Origin: an uncultured Roseburia sp.
GTDB taxonomy: Bacteria > Bacillota > Clostridia > Lachnospirales > Lachnospiraceae
Assembly (NCBI GenBank): GCA_910587865.1
Contig: CAJUNX010000006.1
Location: 1-64,000, forward strand
Direction: 5' to 3'
Length of the DNA stretch: 64,000 nucleotides
How positions within the stretch are numbered: position 1 is the stretch's first letter; each line of letters begins with the position of its first letter. Positions 43,630 through 52,699 of the stretch are shown here, in pieces. The notes beneath the pieces are model-generated. The model was given only the letters and a program-made list of their open reading frames with translations. It was not told the origin of the DNA and ran no database searches. Both the position numbers and the translations under genes were made by a program.

Positions 43630-43792
43630 AAAAGTTCAGCCCGCGTCATTCGCAAAACCGCGCTGACGCACTCTCCACCGCTTCGCGGTTCACTTTTGCT
43701 CATATACGGGCGCTCCCTCAGTCGAAACCGATGGATGAAAATTCGTGCGAGCACGATTTTCACCCATACGATTCCGACTGGCTGAACTTTTT
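43630..43792. repeat. Structured intergenic repeat element with inverted ends
   Basis: Ends are inverted repeats (AAAAGTTCAGCC at 43630-43641 and GGCTGAACTTTT at 43780-43791). Inside is a long imperfect hairpin of about 60 bases (43718-43780), a small hairpin CCGCTTCGCGG, and no reading frame. It occupies most of the 341-base gap between the AraC gene and the binding-protein gene; the remainder is AT-rich promoter sequence. Confidence 0.6.
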
Positions 43793-43870
43793 ACATTATA
43801 TACCAAAATGCGTCATGACTTCAACTATATCCTTAAAAAATTGCATTACGGTATAAATCATCAAAAATAC

Positions 43871-43899
43871 TGCTATTTATGGTAGCATAAAGGTATGAT
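43871..43899 (+). promoter_or_regulatory. Promoter and palindromic operator of the alpha-galactoside operon
   Basis: Palindrome TGCTA-N7-TAGCA (43871-43887) lies over the position of the -35, followed by TATGAT (43894-43899). The poor -35 fits activator dependence. Confidence 0.5.
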
Positions 43900-43934
43900 A
43901 AAATGCGTTTATTATGAAAAGAAGGAGAAAAGCT

Positions 43935-45215
43935 ATGAAAGGAAAACGTTTAAAATGCTGGGGAATCATCGCCTGCTGTCTGACCGGTGCAGTCTCATTT
44001 GCGGGATGCGGATCGAACGAGAATGACGGAAAGATTGAGATCGAAATTGTCCAGTACAAGCCGGAAGCGGCAAACTATTTTACGATGGTGGAAGAGAAGT
44101 TCAACGCGACGCATGACGATATCCATCTGACCATCAGCTCTCCGAATGACGCCATGACGATTTTGCGGACGAGATTTATCCGTGAGGATTATCCGGATAT
44201 CATCGGCATCGGCGGTGATATCAACTATTCTTACTTTGTCGATGCGGGTATTCTGGCGGACGTATCGGATTATCCGGGTCTTGCCGACATCAACCAGGCC
44301 TATCTGGATATCGGTGAAGCGCTCGAGCTTGTCCCGGTGGACGGGACCTATGCGGTGCCCTATGTGGCAAATGCGGCCGGGATCCTCTACAACCGGGATA
44401 TGTTTGCGGAGCATGGCTGGGAGATTCCGGAAACATGGGATGAACTGATGGCGCTGTGTGATCAGATAAAAGGAGAGGGGATACAGCCATTCTGTTTCGG
44501 ATTCAAAGATACCTGGACGTGTCTGGCGCCCTGGAATGCGATGGCGGTGGATCTTTCTCCGGCGGATGCCGCAAAGCAGGTGAACCGCGGCGAGACCACA
44601 TTTTCGACAGAATACAGGGAAGTCGCCGAAAAATATCTGAAGCTGCTGCCGTACGGACCGGCTGATCCGTTTGCCTACAATTATAATGACGCCTGTACGG
44701 CATTTGCCCGCGGCGAATCGGCGATGTATACGATCGGAAGCTACGCGGTCCCTCAGATTCTCTCGGTGAATCCGGATCTGAATATCGATTCCTTTGTGAT
44801 GCCTGCAAACGACAGCGCGGACGGCAATACCTTAAATTCCGGTATTGATCTTCAGTTCTGCGTGACGGCGGACTGTGAGAATAAGGAAGCGGCCTATGAG
44901 GTGCTCGATTTTCTGCTTGAGCAGGAGAATCTTCAGGAGTACATTGACGCTCAGACGGCGATTCCCTGCAAAGTGGGTGATTTTGCGCTGGCTCCGATGC
45001 TCGACGGGATGGCGGAGTACATCACCGGCGGAAACATGACGGATTATCAGGATCACTATTATCCGTCCGAGATGGCGGTGGACGCACAGATCCAGACCTT
45101 CCTCATCGAGCAGGACGTGGATGCGTTTCTGCAGAAATTCGATACGGACTGGCTGCGCTACAATCGTGATATTATCCGGATGGTGCAGGAATACGAGGCG
45201 TCACAGGGCAGATAG
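43935..45215 (+). CDS. Sugar-binding lipoprotein of the alpha-galactoside ABC importer
   Basis: 426 residues from ATG 43935 (GAAGGAGAAAAGCT upstream). Lipobox FAGC near residue 25, then a cluster B/CUT1 solute-binding fold (EEKFNATHDDIHLTIS, YNRDMFAEHGWEIPETWDEL, FARGESAMYTIGSYAVPQI). Similar to RafE/MsmE proteins. Operon with two permeases and GH36. Confidence 0.9.
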   Translation: MKGKRLKCWGIIACCLTGAVSFAGCGSNENDGKIEIEIVQYKPEAANYFTMVEEKFNATHDDIHLTISSPNDAMTILRTRFIREDYPDIIGIGGDINYSYFVDAGILADVSDYPGLADINQAYLDIGEALELVPVDGTYAVPYVANAAGILYNRDMFAEHGWEIPETWDELMALCDQIKGEGIQPFCFGFKDTWTCLAPWNAMAVDLSPADAAKQVNRGETTFSTEYREVAEKYLKLLPYGPADPFAYNYNDACTAFARGESAMYTIGSYAVPQILSVNPDLNIDSFVMPANDSADGNTLNSGIDLQFCVTADCENKEAAYEVLDFLLEQENLQEYIDAQTAIPCKVGDFALAPMLDGMAEYITGGNMTDYQDHYYPSEMAVDAQIQTFLIEQDVDAFLQKFDTDWLRYNRDIIRMVQEYEASQGR

Positions 45216-45325
45216 CGGTTTGCGTCTGTCCCGCAGTCTGGAAGCATATGCAGCATACCTGCCGGCAGCTGTTAAAACCGTGCCGGGCACTGCATTACTG
45301 CCAATGGAAAAGAAGGAGAAATAGA

Positions 45326-46192
45326 ATGAAAAATGACAGAAAAAGAACGTTTTTATTAATCACAATTCCGATCCTTGCCCTGTTTATCTGCTTTAATACG
45401 ATTCCGCTGATCCGCGGCGTGTATTACAGCTTCACGAACTTTAAGGGATTCGGCGATTATGACGGGGTCGGTCTTCGGAATTATATCGATCTGTTTTCGG
45501 ATGCCCGCGTGGGAAAATCCTATCTGTTTACTTTTAAGCTTGCGATTGTTTCGACGATTGTCACAAATGTGATCAGCCTGCTTCTGGCGCTGGCATTAAA
45601 CAGCAGGATCCGCGCGAAGAGCTTTTTCCGGGGCGCTTATTTCCTGCCGAACATCTTAGGCTCTCTGGTCGTCGGTTACATATTTAACTATTTCTTTACC
45701 TATATCCTGCCGGCGTTAGCGGATATGGCGGGGATCGATTCGCTAAGCTCGAGTATCCTCTCAAGCCCGAACCGGGCGTGGATCGGAGTGATGATTGTCT
45801 GCGCATGGCAGGCGATTGCGATGAACACGATTATTTATATCTCCGGTCTGCAGACCGTGCCGGAGGATGTATATGAGGCGGGCGGACTCGACGGTGCGAC
45901 GGGCTTTAAGCAGTTCCGTTACTTAACCTTCCCGCTGATCATCCCGTTCTTTTCGATCAACATGGTGCTGTGTGTGAAAAACTTCCTGATGGTATTTGAT
46001 CAGATCATGGCGTTGACAAAGGGCGGCCCGGCGCAGAGCACGGAATCCATTTCCTACCTGATTTACAACAACGGTATGTCAGGCGGTCAGTTCGGATTTC
46101 AGAGTGCAAATGCGGTGATTTTCTTTATTGTAATTGTCGCGGTTTCCGTCGCGCAGACAAGTTTTTCGGGTAAGAAGGAGGAGCAGTTATGA
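45326..46192 (+). CDS. ABC sugar permease (CUT1, MalF/RafF-like)
   Basis: 288 residues from ATG 45326 (AAGGAGAAATAGA upstream), six helices. EAA loop VYEAGGLDGATGFKQFRYLTFPLI. Overlaps the next gene by 4 bases. The 110-base gap before it contains short GC-rich palindromes (GCCGGC) and no gene. Confidence 0.92.
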   Translation: MKNDRKRTFLLITIPILALFICFNTIPLIRGVYYSFTNFKGFGDYDGVGLRNYIDLFSDARVGKSYLFTFKLAIVSTIVTNVISLLLALALNSRIRAKSFFRGAYFLPNILGSLVVGYIFNYFFTYILPALADMAGIDSLSSSILSSPNRAWIGVMIVCAWQAIAMNTIIYISGLQTVPEDVYEAGGLDGATGFKQFRYLTFPLIIPFFSINMVLCVKNFLMVFDQIMALTKGGPAQSTESISYLIYNNGMSGGQFGFQSANAVIFFIVIVAVSVAQTSFSGKKEEQL

Positions 46193-47025
46193 TAGAGAAC
46201 AAAAAGACAAACTGGCCAGTGATGGTGCTCCTGATCTTAGGGCTTTCGACCATCGCGTTTCCGCTGTATATGACGATTATCATCGCCTTTAAGCAGCCGT
46301 CAGAGATGACGAACAGCATCAGCGGGATTTTATCACTGCCGCAGCACTGGAGCCTTGACAATTTCCGCGAGGCCATGCGGGTGACGGATTTCTGGCATTC
46401 GCTTACAAACAGCCTGCTGATCAGCGTGATCACAGTGGTGCTTTCCGTGATCATTCATTCCCTGATGGGATATGCGCTCGGGAGAAATAAAGCGAAAAGT
46501 AAATTTTATAATATCGTGTACTTATTTATCGTCAGCGGTATGTTTGTACCGTTCGCAATCCTCATGATGCCGCTTGCAAAACAGACGGCGGAGATGGGGC
46601 TTGGAAACTGGGCAGGCGTGATTCTCTTATATGTTGTCTTTTATATGCCGATGAATACGATGCTGTATGCAGGGTATCTGGTCAACATTCCGATTGCGCT
46701 CGAGGAAGCGGCGCGGGTGGACGGTGCGAGCACGTGGAGAACCTACTGGTCGATCATCTTTCCGGTCATGAAACCCATGCATGCGACGGTTGCGGTTTTA
46801 ACGGCGCTTTCCGTGTGGAACGACGTGATGACGCCGCTCGTCATTATGGCTGGCTCCGGGCAGAACACGCTGCCGCTCGCACAGTTAAATTTCCAGTCGC
46901 AGTTCGGAACGAACTATAACCTGGCGTTTGCCTCCTACCTGCTGTCTCTGATCCCGATTCTGATTTTCTACATCATCTGTCAGAAGCAGATCCTGAACGG
47001 TGTGGTAAACGGGGCAGTGAAGTAA
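46189..47025 (+). CDS. ABC sugar permease (CUT1, MalG/RafG-like)
   Basis: 278 residues, six helices, EAA loop LEEAARVDGASTWRTYWSIIFPVMKP. Start codon overlaps the previous stop (ATGA) and follows AAGGAGGAG. Confidence 0.93.
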   Translation: MIENKKTNWPVMVLLILGLSTIAFPLYMTIIIAFKQPSEMTNSISGILSLPQHWSLDNFREAMRVTDFWHSLTNSLLISVITVVLSVIIHSLMGYALGRNKAKSKFYNIVYLFIVSGMFVPFAILMMPLAKQTAEMGLGNWAGVILLYVVFYMPMNTMLYAGYLVNIPIALEEAARVDGASTWRTYWSIIFPVMKPMHATVAVLTALSVWNDVMTPLVIMAGSGQNTLPLAQLNFQSQFGTNYNLAFASYLLSLIPILIFYIICQKQILNGVVNGAVK

Positions 47026-47095
47026 AAAAGTGACAAAACAGAATGAATGCAGGACGGAGCGGTTCTATCGTATGACAGAGGAGCGCATCCGTCAG

Positions 47096-47124
47096 ATTAC
47101 CCCGCAGGATGACTGCGGGGTAAT
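47096..47124 (+). other. Perfect 12-bp hairpin between permease and GH36 genes
   Basis: ATTACCCCGCAG / CTGCGGGGTAAT with a GATGA loop and no T-run. It lies inside a 44-codon reading frame starting 47072 (MTEERIRQITPQDDCGVIVPTGA) for which I see no homologue. Possible mRNA stabiliser or segmental-expression hairpin. Confidence 0.5.
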
Positions 47125-47229
47125 CGTGCCGACTGGCGCGGAATGCGGCCAGAGGGCAGTGAACGCACAGGGGGACTGGCCGGACGGGAGGCTGTGCGGA
47201 TGAAATAAGTAATATAAGCGGAGGTTATC

Positions 47230-49419
47230 ATGGCAATTGATTATCATCAGAAAAAACATATCTTTACATTACAGACCGCGCACACGACCTATCAAATGAA
47301 GGTGGATGCGTACGGTTTTCTTCTGCATCTTTATTACGGGGGCAGCATCAACGGTGATATGGATTACCTTCTGACCTATTATGACCGGGGATTTTCCGGA
47401 AATCCGTTTGACGTCAGAAACGACAGAACCTATTCTCTCGATATGCTGCCGCAGGAATACGCGGTGATGGGAACCGGGGACTACCGGAATCATGCGCTCG
47501 TCATTCACAATGCAGACGGCACGGACTGCTGCGACCTGCGCTACGTCCGGCATGAGATCCGGAAGGGCAAATACGGGCTGCCCGGCCTTCCGGCGGTCTT
47601 TGCCGCAGAGCAGGAAGCGCAGACCATAGAGATCGTGCTCGAAGATCCGGTCAGCCGCGTACAGGTGAGCCTGCTCTACGGGGTGCTGGAGGCGGAGGAT
47701 ATCATCACGCGCAGCGCCGTGATCCGAAACTGCGGGAGCGGGGAGATCGTGGTGGAGAAGGCGGCGTCCGTCTGCCTTGATTTTATCACCGGAGAATATG
47801 ACCTGATCAGCTTTTACGGACGCCATGCAATGGAGCGCAGTTTTCAGCGCACACGGATTGCACATGGCACGCAGGCCATCGGAAGCCGCAGAGGAACCTC
47901 GAGCCACCAGTATAATCCGGCGGTGATCCTTGCGGGGAGAGATGCGACGGAGGATACGGGCTCCTGCTACGGGCTGATGTTTGTCTACAGCGGTAATTTC
48001 CTGTGCGAAGCGGAGCGGGATCAGTATGACCAGACGCGGGTCGTGATGGGCCTGCAGAGCGATCAGTTCCATTATCCGCTTGGCGGGGGAGCGTCGTTTA
48101 CGGTGCCGGAGACCGTGCTGTGTTATTCCGGTGAGGGATTTGCGACGCTCTCCGGACGGTTTCACCGTCTGATTTCCGATCATCTGATCCGCGGGAAATA
48201 CAGCCGCAGCCCGCGTCCGGTTCTGCTCAACAGCTGGGAGGCGTCATACTTTGATTTTACCGGGGAGACGATTGTCTCGCTGGCGGGGGAGGCCGCGAAG
48301 CTGGGCATTGATATGGTTGTCATGGACGACGGGTGGTTCGGCAAGCGGCCGGACGACAACAGCGGACTCGGGGACTGGCAGGTCAATGAGGACAAGCTTG
48401 GGTGCAGCCTGGGTGAACTGATCCGGCAGGTCAATGCGCTCGGCGTGAAATTCGGTATCTGGATCGAGCCGGAGATGATTTCGGAGGACAGCGAGCTTTT
48501 CCGCAGCCATCCGGACTGGGCACTGTGTATCCCGGGCAGAAAGCCGGTCTACGGGAGAAACCAGCTGGTGCTCGATTTTTCCAGGAAAGACGTGCGGGAC
48601 GCGGTCTTTGAGCAGATCTGCGCCGTGCTTGACCAGGGAAATATTGAATATGTGAAGTGGGACATGAACCGGAGTATCGCGGATGTGTATTCGATGACCG
48701 GGACGGCGGAGAGCCAGGGGCGCGTGACCTACGACTATGTGCTCGGTGTCTATGACTTCTTAGAGCGTCTGAACACCCGCTATCCGGACATGCTGATCGA
48801 GGGCTGCAGCGGGGGCGGCGGGCGGTTTGACGCCGGCATGATGTACTATACCCCGCAGATCTGGTGCAGCGACAATACGGATGCCATCGACCGGGTGCGC
48901 ATCCAGTACGGGACGTCCTTTTTCTATCCGGCGTCCGTGACAGGCGCCCATGTATCGGCGGTGCCGAACCATCAGACCGGGCGCTGCACCAGCCTTCACA
49001 CGAGGGGCATCGTGGCGATGGCCGGCACCTTCGGATACGAACTTGACCCGGCAAAGCTCACCGAAGCGGAGCAGGAGGAGATCAGAGCGCAGATCCGCCG
49101 CTACAAAGAATGTGAGCAGATCATCCGCTGCGGCAGCTATTATCGCCTGTCCGATCCGTACCGCGACGCATACGCAGCCTGGATGTTCGTCTCGGAGGAT
49201 GAGATGCGGGTGCTGATGAGCGTTGTGATGCTGGAGAACCACGGGAACATGACGGTGACATATGTAAAATATAAGGGGCTGCGGCCGGATGCGGTCTACG
49301 AGGACCAGAGGACACACTGCCGGCATTACGGCTCTGCGCTGATGGAGGCTGGGATCCCGATGCCGGTGGAGCCCGGGGAGTATCTCGCGTATGAGACGGA
49401 GCTTGTGCGGGTGCAGTAA
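47230..49419 (+). CDS. Alpha-galactosidase, glycoside hydrolase family 36
   Basis: 729 residues, full length for the AgaA/RafA group. N-terminal beta-supersandwich, TIM barrel with DDGWFGKR, nucleophile D478 in VKWDMNRS and acid/base D548 in CSDNTD, C-terminal beta domain. It splits galactose from raffinose, stachyose or melibiose in the cytoplasm after uptake by the ABC transporter encoded upstream. GGAGG upstream of the ATG. Confidence 0.95.
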   Translation: MAIDYHQKKHIFTLQTAHTTYQMKVDAYGFLLHLYYGGSINGDMDYLLTYYDRGFSGNPFDVRNDRTYSLDMLPQEYAVMGTGDYRNHALVIHNADGTDCCDLRYVRHEIRKGKYGLPGLPAVFAAEQEAQTIEIVLEDPVSRVQVSLLYGVLEAEDIITRSAVIRNCGSGEIVVEKAASVCLDFITGEYDLISFYGRHAMERSFQRTRIAHGTQAIGSRRGTSSHQYNPAVILAGRDATEDTGSCYGLMFVYSGNFLCEAERDQYDQTRVVMGLQSDQFHYPLGGGASFTVPETVLCYSGEGFATLSGRFHRLISDHLIRGKYSRSPRPVLLNSWEASYFDFTGETIVSLAGEAAKLGIDMVVMDDGWFGKRPDDNSGLGDWQVNEDKLGCSLGELIRQVNALGVKFGIWIEPEMISEDSELFRSHPDWALCIPGRKPVYGRNQLVLDFSRKDVRDAVFEQICAVLDQGNIEYVKWDMNRSIADVYSMTGTAESQGRVTYDYVLGVYDFLERLNTRYPDMLIEGCSGGGGRFDAGMMYYTPQIWCSDNTDAIDRVRIQYGTSFFYPASVTGAHVSAVPNHQTGRCTSLHTRGIVAMAGTFGYELDPAKLTEAEQEEIRAQIRRYKECEQIIRCGSYYRLSDPYRDAYAAWMFVSEDEMRVLMSVVMLENHGNMTVTYVKYKGLRPDAVYEDQRTHCRHYGSALMEAGIPMPVEPGEYLAYETELVRVQ

Positions 49420-49504
49420 GAACGGGAAGGAGCTTCTGACGGGCAGGAAGATAACGGACAGCGGGAACATCGGACGCAAAGATCCGGCCTGGCAGGAATA
49501 AGAA

Positions 49505-49533
49505 TTGTATTACACGGAGAAATCGGTTATAAT
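49505..49533 (+). promoter_or_regulatory. Sigma-A promoter of the HEPN-like/KGGVGR unit
   Basis: TTGTAT (49505-49510), 17-base spacer, perfect TATAAT (49528-49533), about 85 bases before the first gene. The -10 is part of the left arm of a terminator-like hairpin. Confidence 0.7.
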
Positions 49534-49564
49534 CAGGTAAACGCCTGGGGATAACCGGTTTTTT
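49520..49564 (+). terminator. Terminator-like hairpin overlapping the promoter
   Basis: AAATCGGTTAT / ATAACCGGTTT stem with an inner CAGG/CCTG stem, then six T residues. It can end the upstream alpha-galactoside transcript; a transcript starting at the promoter here would contain only the 3' arm. Confidence 0.65.
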
Positions 49565-49619
49565 ATTGCAGGAAGCCGGTTCGGCGCATTCGGGAAGCCG
49601 GATTATAAAGGAGAACGAA

Positions 49620-50045
49620 ATGGCAGACAAAAAACTGAATGTCACGCAGAAGGAATTTAAAGACAGCTTTCGGATGCACTATCATCTTTACAATCAATCT
49701 TGTGGAAGTGAGAAAACAAGGCGTCTGATTCTGTTTTATTCGGTAGAATGCGGGCTAAAATATCTGATTCTGAAAAACAGTGGGAAGAATTCGTATGAAG
49801 AGTACTGTGCTTCCGGTCAGGGCAGTTGGAAAGGGCATAATGTAAAAGACATGATAAAGGAAGTCAACCCGCGGAATGATTTTGTACTGAGGGATATTCA
49901 GCTGAAGCACGGCGGAGGATCGGTACACCCGTCCCGGTTTAACGAGCTGTGGCGATACGGAGTGGAGACAGCGGATCCAAAGGAAGAGGAGAAGGCGGAG
50001 AGGACGCTGGTAAAGGTTGCAGAGTGGCTGAAAACAGTCGTATAG
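49620..50045 (+). CDS. HEPN-like small protein, first gene of candidate defence pair
   Basis: 141 residues from ATG 49620 (AAAGGAG upstream). Mostly helical; residues 33-55 (TRRLILFYSVECGLKYLILKNSG) and GHNVKDMIKEV look like the two core helices of HEPN domains, and R91-x5-H97 (RDIQLKH) has the spacing of the HEPN ribonuclease motif Rx4-6H. The assignment is by pattern only. It ends 10 bases before the large NTPase gene and shares its promoter, so the two products probably act together, the small one as effector or adaptor. Confidence 0.5.
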   Translation: MADKKLNVTQKEFKDSFRMHYHLYNQSCGSEKTRRLILFYSVECGLKYLILKNSGKNSYEEYCASGQGSWKGHNVKDMIKEVNPRNDFVLRDIQLKHGGGSVHPSRFNELWRYGVETADPKEEEKAERTLVKVAEWLKTVV

Positions 50046-50055
50046 GAGGGAATGG

Positions 50056-52677
50056 ATGCGCTTTTTTACATGGTTTGATGTGGAGACGGAACTGATGAAG
50101 AACAGAAGCCGGTGGCCAGAAAGCTGGAACCGGGTGGATGTGTATCAGGATGAGATTGTGATAGATATTGATCTGCGTGAGGATCAGTGGGAGGAGGACG
50201 AGGAGACCTTTAAAGCGATATTTGGCAAAAATTATGATGACGGAGAGATCACGATTGATTTTGACGGAAGTATCATGAAGGTGGTCTACACGGAAGGGGA
50301 GACACAGGAACGGATCCTGCCGCCTCAGATGCCGCTGTTTCAGGATATCTATGTCAGAGATCACATGTCCGCAGAAAAAAAGAATCTGCCGGGAACTCCG
50401 ATTGTGGCGTTCCATTCTTTTAAAGGAGGTGTCGGCAGAACGCTGTCGCTGATTGCGCTGGCGAAGGAAATATCGGAGCAGTATGGGGACCGCAAAAAAA
50501 TACTGGTAATCGATGCGGATCTGGAAGCGCCGGGGCTTACCTGGATGCTGGAGGAAGGGCAGGAACATGCGCCGGTCAGTTACCTTGATCTTTTGTCACT
50601 GATACATCTGAATCACGCTGACAAAAAGCTTGCGGAACAGATTGCGTCGCTGATCGAGGCGTCGAATATGGTGATTGAGACCGGACGCCTGCAGGTGGAG
50701 CACTATTTTCTGCCGGTATACCGGAGAAAGGATCAGGTTTTCCATATATGCTCGAGCCCCGAACAGATTATCCGGTCGCAGAATAACAAATATATCATCA
50801 CGGAATTTCTTTCCATGGTTGGCGCAGCGCTGCATGCGGATCTTGTGCTGGTTGATCTGAGAGCAGGCATCACGGAATTTTCGGCGCCGTTTCTCTTTGA
50901 TTCGCGTGTGCAGAAATTTTTCGTTTCCTCGACATCAATGCAGTCGGTGGAGGGGACGGTACAGATTTTAAATGAAATCCATGAAAGAGAGAAAGATGGT
51001 CTTTGTAATTCGAAAGTGCTTCTTACCATGATCCCAAGAGAGATGGAGACGGGGACACTGAATCGGATTGAGGACCGGCTCGCGCTGCCGATCGAACAGG
51101 AGATTGATTCGGAGACAGCGGATCTGCGTGGAAGCTACCTGATTCGGATTTTGTTTGATCAGCCTTTTATCTCCCTGGGTAATTTTTACGAGATCTGCGA
51201 GATGCTGAAAGGAAAAGAATTGAGCGACACGATGTCAGAGCTGGCCACGGATCTGTTTCAAAAAGAATCCTCGGAAGAAGAGGGGATTTCCTGGGAGAAA
51301 GCGAAGACCGTGCTGCGCAGATTACATCAGATCGCGGAGAGAGAAATCACGGCGGAGGGAAACGATACCTCCAGTATGCTCTCTACAACATCGATTCGGG
51401 AAATCGCAAAAGATTACCGGGAAGGAATCCCGCAGCTTGTTGTCCTGGGGGCAAAGGGTTCCGGAAAGACGTATATTTACAAGCAGATGCTTACGAAAAA
51501 AACATGGGAAGCATTTCAGGTTTCGGCAGATCAGAGGACGGTTCGTTCAAAAAATGAGACAAATATAGTTCCACTGCTTTCTTCCGTAAATCTGAAATAT
51601 CTTCAGACTCCGATCCGGGAATGCATCCGGTTTGCAAACGACGCGCTTGGGGAGGAACGGATCGGGATGGATGCCGTGGGCTTAAATTATAACTTAATTC
51701 AGGAATATTCCGAGAAGAAGCTTTCGCTGACAGACTGGGCGGCAGTGTGGGAGGAGCTCATTTCACAGATGCCGGGAGCTGATTTTTCGAATCTTGCGGA
51801 GCTGGATGAATATCTGGAAACGAAAAAAAAGAGACTGATATTTCTTGTGGACGGACTGGAAGATCTGTTTATGGATGCACTGATCCGAGAGGAAGAGAAC
51901 TGGAAGTATGCCATCCGTGCCCTGTGTCAGAACACGATCAATGATATGAGAAATCTGAAATTTGGGAATATCGGAATGATTGTCTTCGTCCGGAAAGATA
52001 TGGCGGAAGAGGCAATCGGAGTCAATTTTGAGCAGTTTAAAAACCAGTATTCCAGATATGAGCTGAAATGGACGCCGACGGAGGCGCTGCGCCTGGCATT
52101 GTGGGTTGCTGCGCAGGCGGATCCGGCATTCGGCATCGATATTGATATTTTAAAAGCCAGCCGGGAAGCGCTCGAGGAGCGGCTGGAGCTTTTATGGGGG
52201 AAAAAGCTGGGAAAGAGCGATTCCAGGGAGGCGGTCTCGGCGCGCTGGATCATTGCGGCGCTGTCCGATTTTACCGGTCAGCTGCAGGCGCGGGATATCA
52301 TCCGGTTTTTAAAATGTGCGACCGGGAATTTCCCCGAGAACAGACCGCCGTATCCGGACCGGTATCTCATGCCTGCGGAGATCAGAAAAGCGATTCCGGA
52401 GTGTTCTGCAGATAAGTATAAAGAGATACAGATTGAGATGAAAACGATATATTCCGTGCTGAAACGATTTGAGGATATGAAGGCGGGCGACAAAAAACTT
52501 CCGCTGACGCTGGATCAGATCAGTCTGACCGGGGAGGAGATTGCAAGACTTGAAAGTCAGGGATATCTGATCACGTCGGATAAAAAATATTATCTGCCGG
52601 AGATTATACGGTTTGCGCTTGGATTTACGTATGTGAAGGGCGCGCGGCCGAAGGTGCTGTCTCTTCTGGCAAAATAA
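50056..52677 (+). CDS. Two-P-loop NTPase: KGGVGR-type ParA-like domain plus STAND/AAA-like domain
   Basis: 873 residues, no signal peptide. Residues 1-110 are an acidic beta-rich N-terminal region. Residues 115-400 are a ParA/MinD-like domain with the variant P-loop KGGVGRT (123-129; ordinary members have KGGxGKT) and Walker B IDADLEAPG (152-160). Residues 440-700 are a second NTPase with Walker A GAKGSGKT (465-472) and Walker B VDGLEDLF (598-605). The C-terminus (780-873) resembles a winged-helix or WYL-free helical module (TGEEIARLESQGYLITSDKKYYLP). KGGVGR proteins are known in conflict-type loci; the two NTPase modules suggest a regulated sensor switch. Gene follows the HEPN-like gene by 10 bases. 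Confidence 0.72.
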   Translation: MRFFTWFDVETELMKNRSRWPESWNRVDVYQDEIVIDIDLREDQWEEDEETFKAIFGKNYDDGEITIDFDGSIMKVVYTEGETQERILPPQMPLFQDIYVRDHMSAEKKNLPGTPIVAFHSFKGGVGRTLSLIALAKEISEQYGDRKKILVIDADLEAPGLTWMLEEGQEHAPVSYLDLLSLIHLNHADKKLAEQIASLIEASNMVIETGRLQVEHYFLPVYRRKDQVFHICSSPEQIIRSQNNKYIITEFLSMVGAALHADLVLVDLRAGITEFSAPFLFDSRVQKFFVSSTSMQSVEGTVQILNEIHEREKDGLCNSKVLLTMIPREMETGTLNRIEDRLALPIEQEIDSETADLRGSYLIRILFDQPFISLGNFYEICEMLKGKELSDTMSELATDLFQKESSEEEGISWEKAKTVLRRLHQIAEREITAEGNDTSSMLSTTSIREIAKDYREGIPQLVVLGAKGSGKTYIYKQMLTKKTWEAFQVSADQRTVRSKNETNIVPLLSSVNLKYLQTPIRECIRFANDALGEERIGMDAVGLNYNLIQEYSEKKLSLTDWAAVWEELISQMPGADFSNLAELDEYLETKKKRLIFLVDGLEDLFMDALIREEENWKYAIRALCQNTINDMRNLKFGNIGMIVFVRKDMAEEAIGVNFEQFKNQYSRYELKWTPTEALRLALWVAAQADPAFGIDIDILKASREALEERLELLWGKKLGKSDSREAVSARWIIAALSDFTGQLQARDIIRFLKCATGNFPENRPPYPDRYLMPAEIRKAIPECSADKYKEIQIEMKTIYSVLKRFEDMKAGDKKLPLTLDQISLTGEEIARLESQGYLITSDKKYYLPEIIRFALGFTYVKGARPKVLSLLAK

Positions 52678-52699
52678 ATTCAGAATCAGGAGACCTGTC

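Noticed and set aside
47072..47203. Creatininase-like gene fragment from VIVPTGAE
   Set aside because: Only a few residues resemble the family and the metal-binding HG motif is absent; not supportable.
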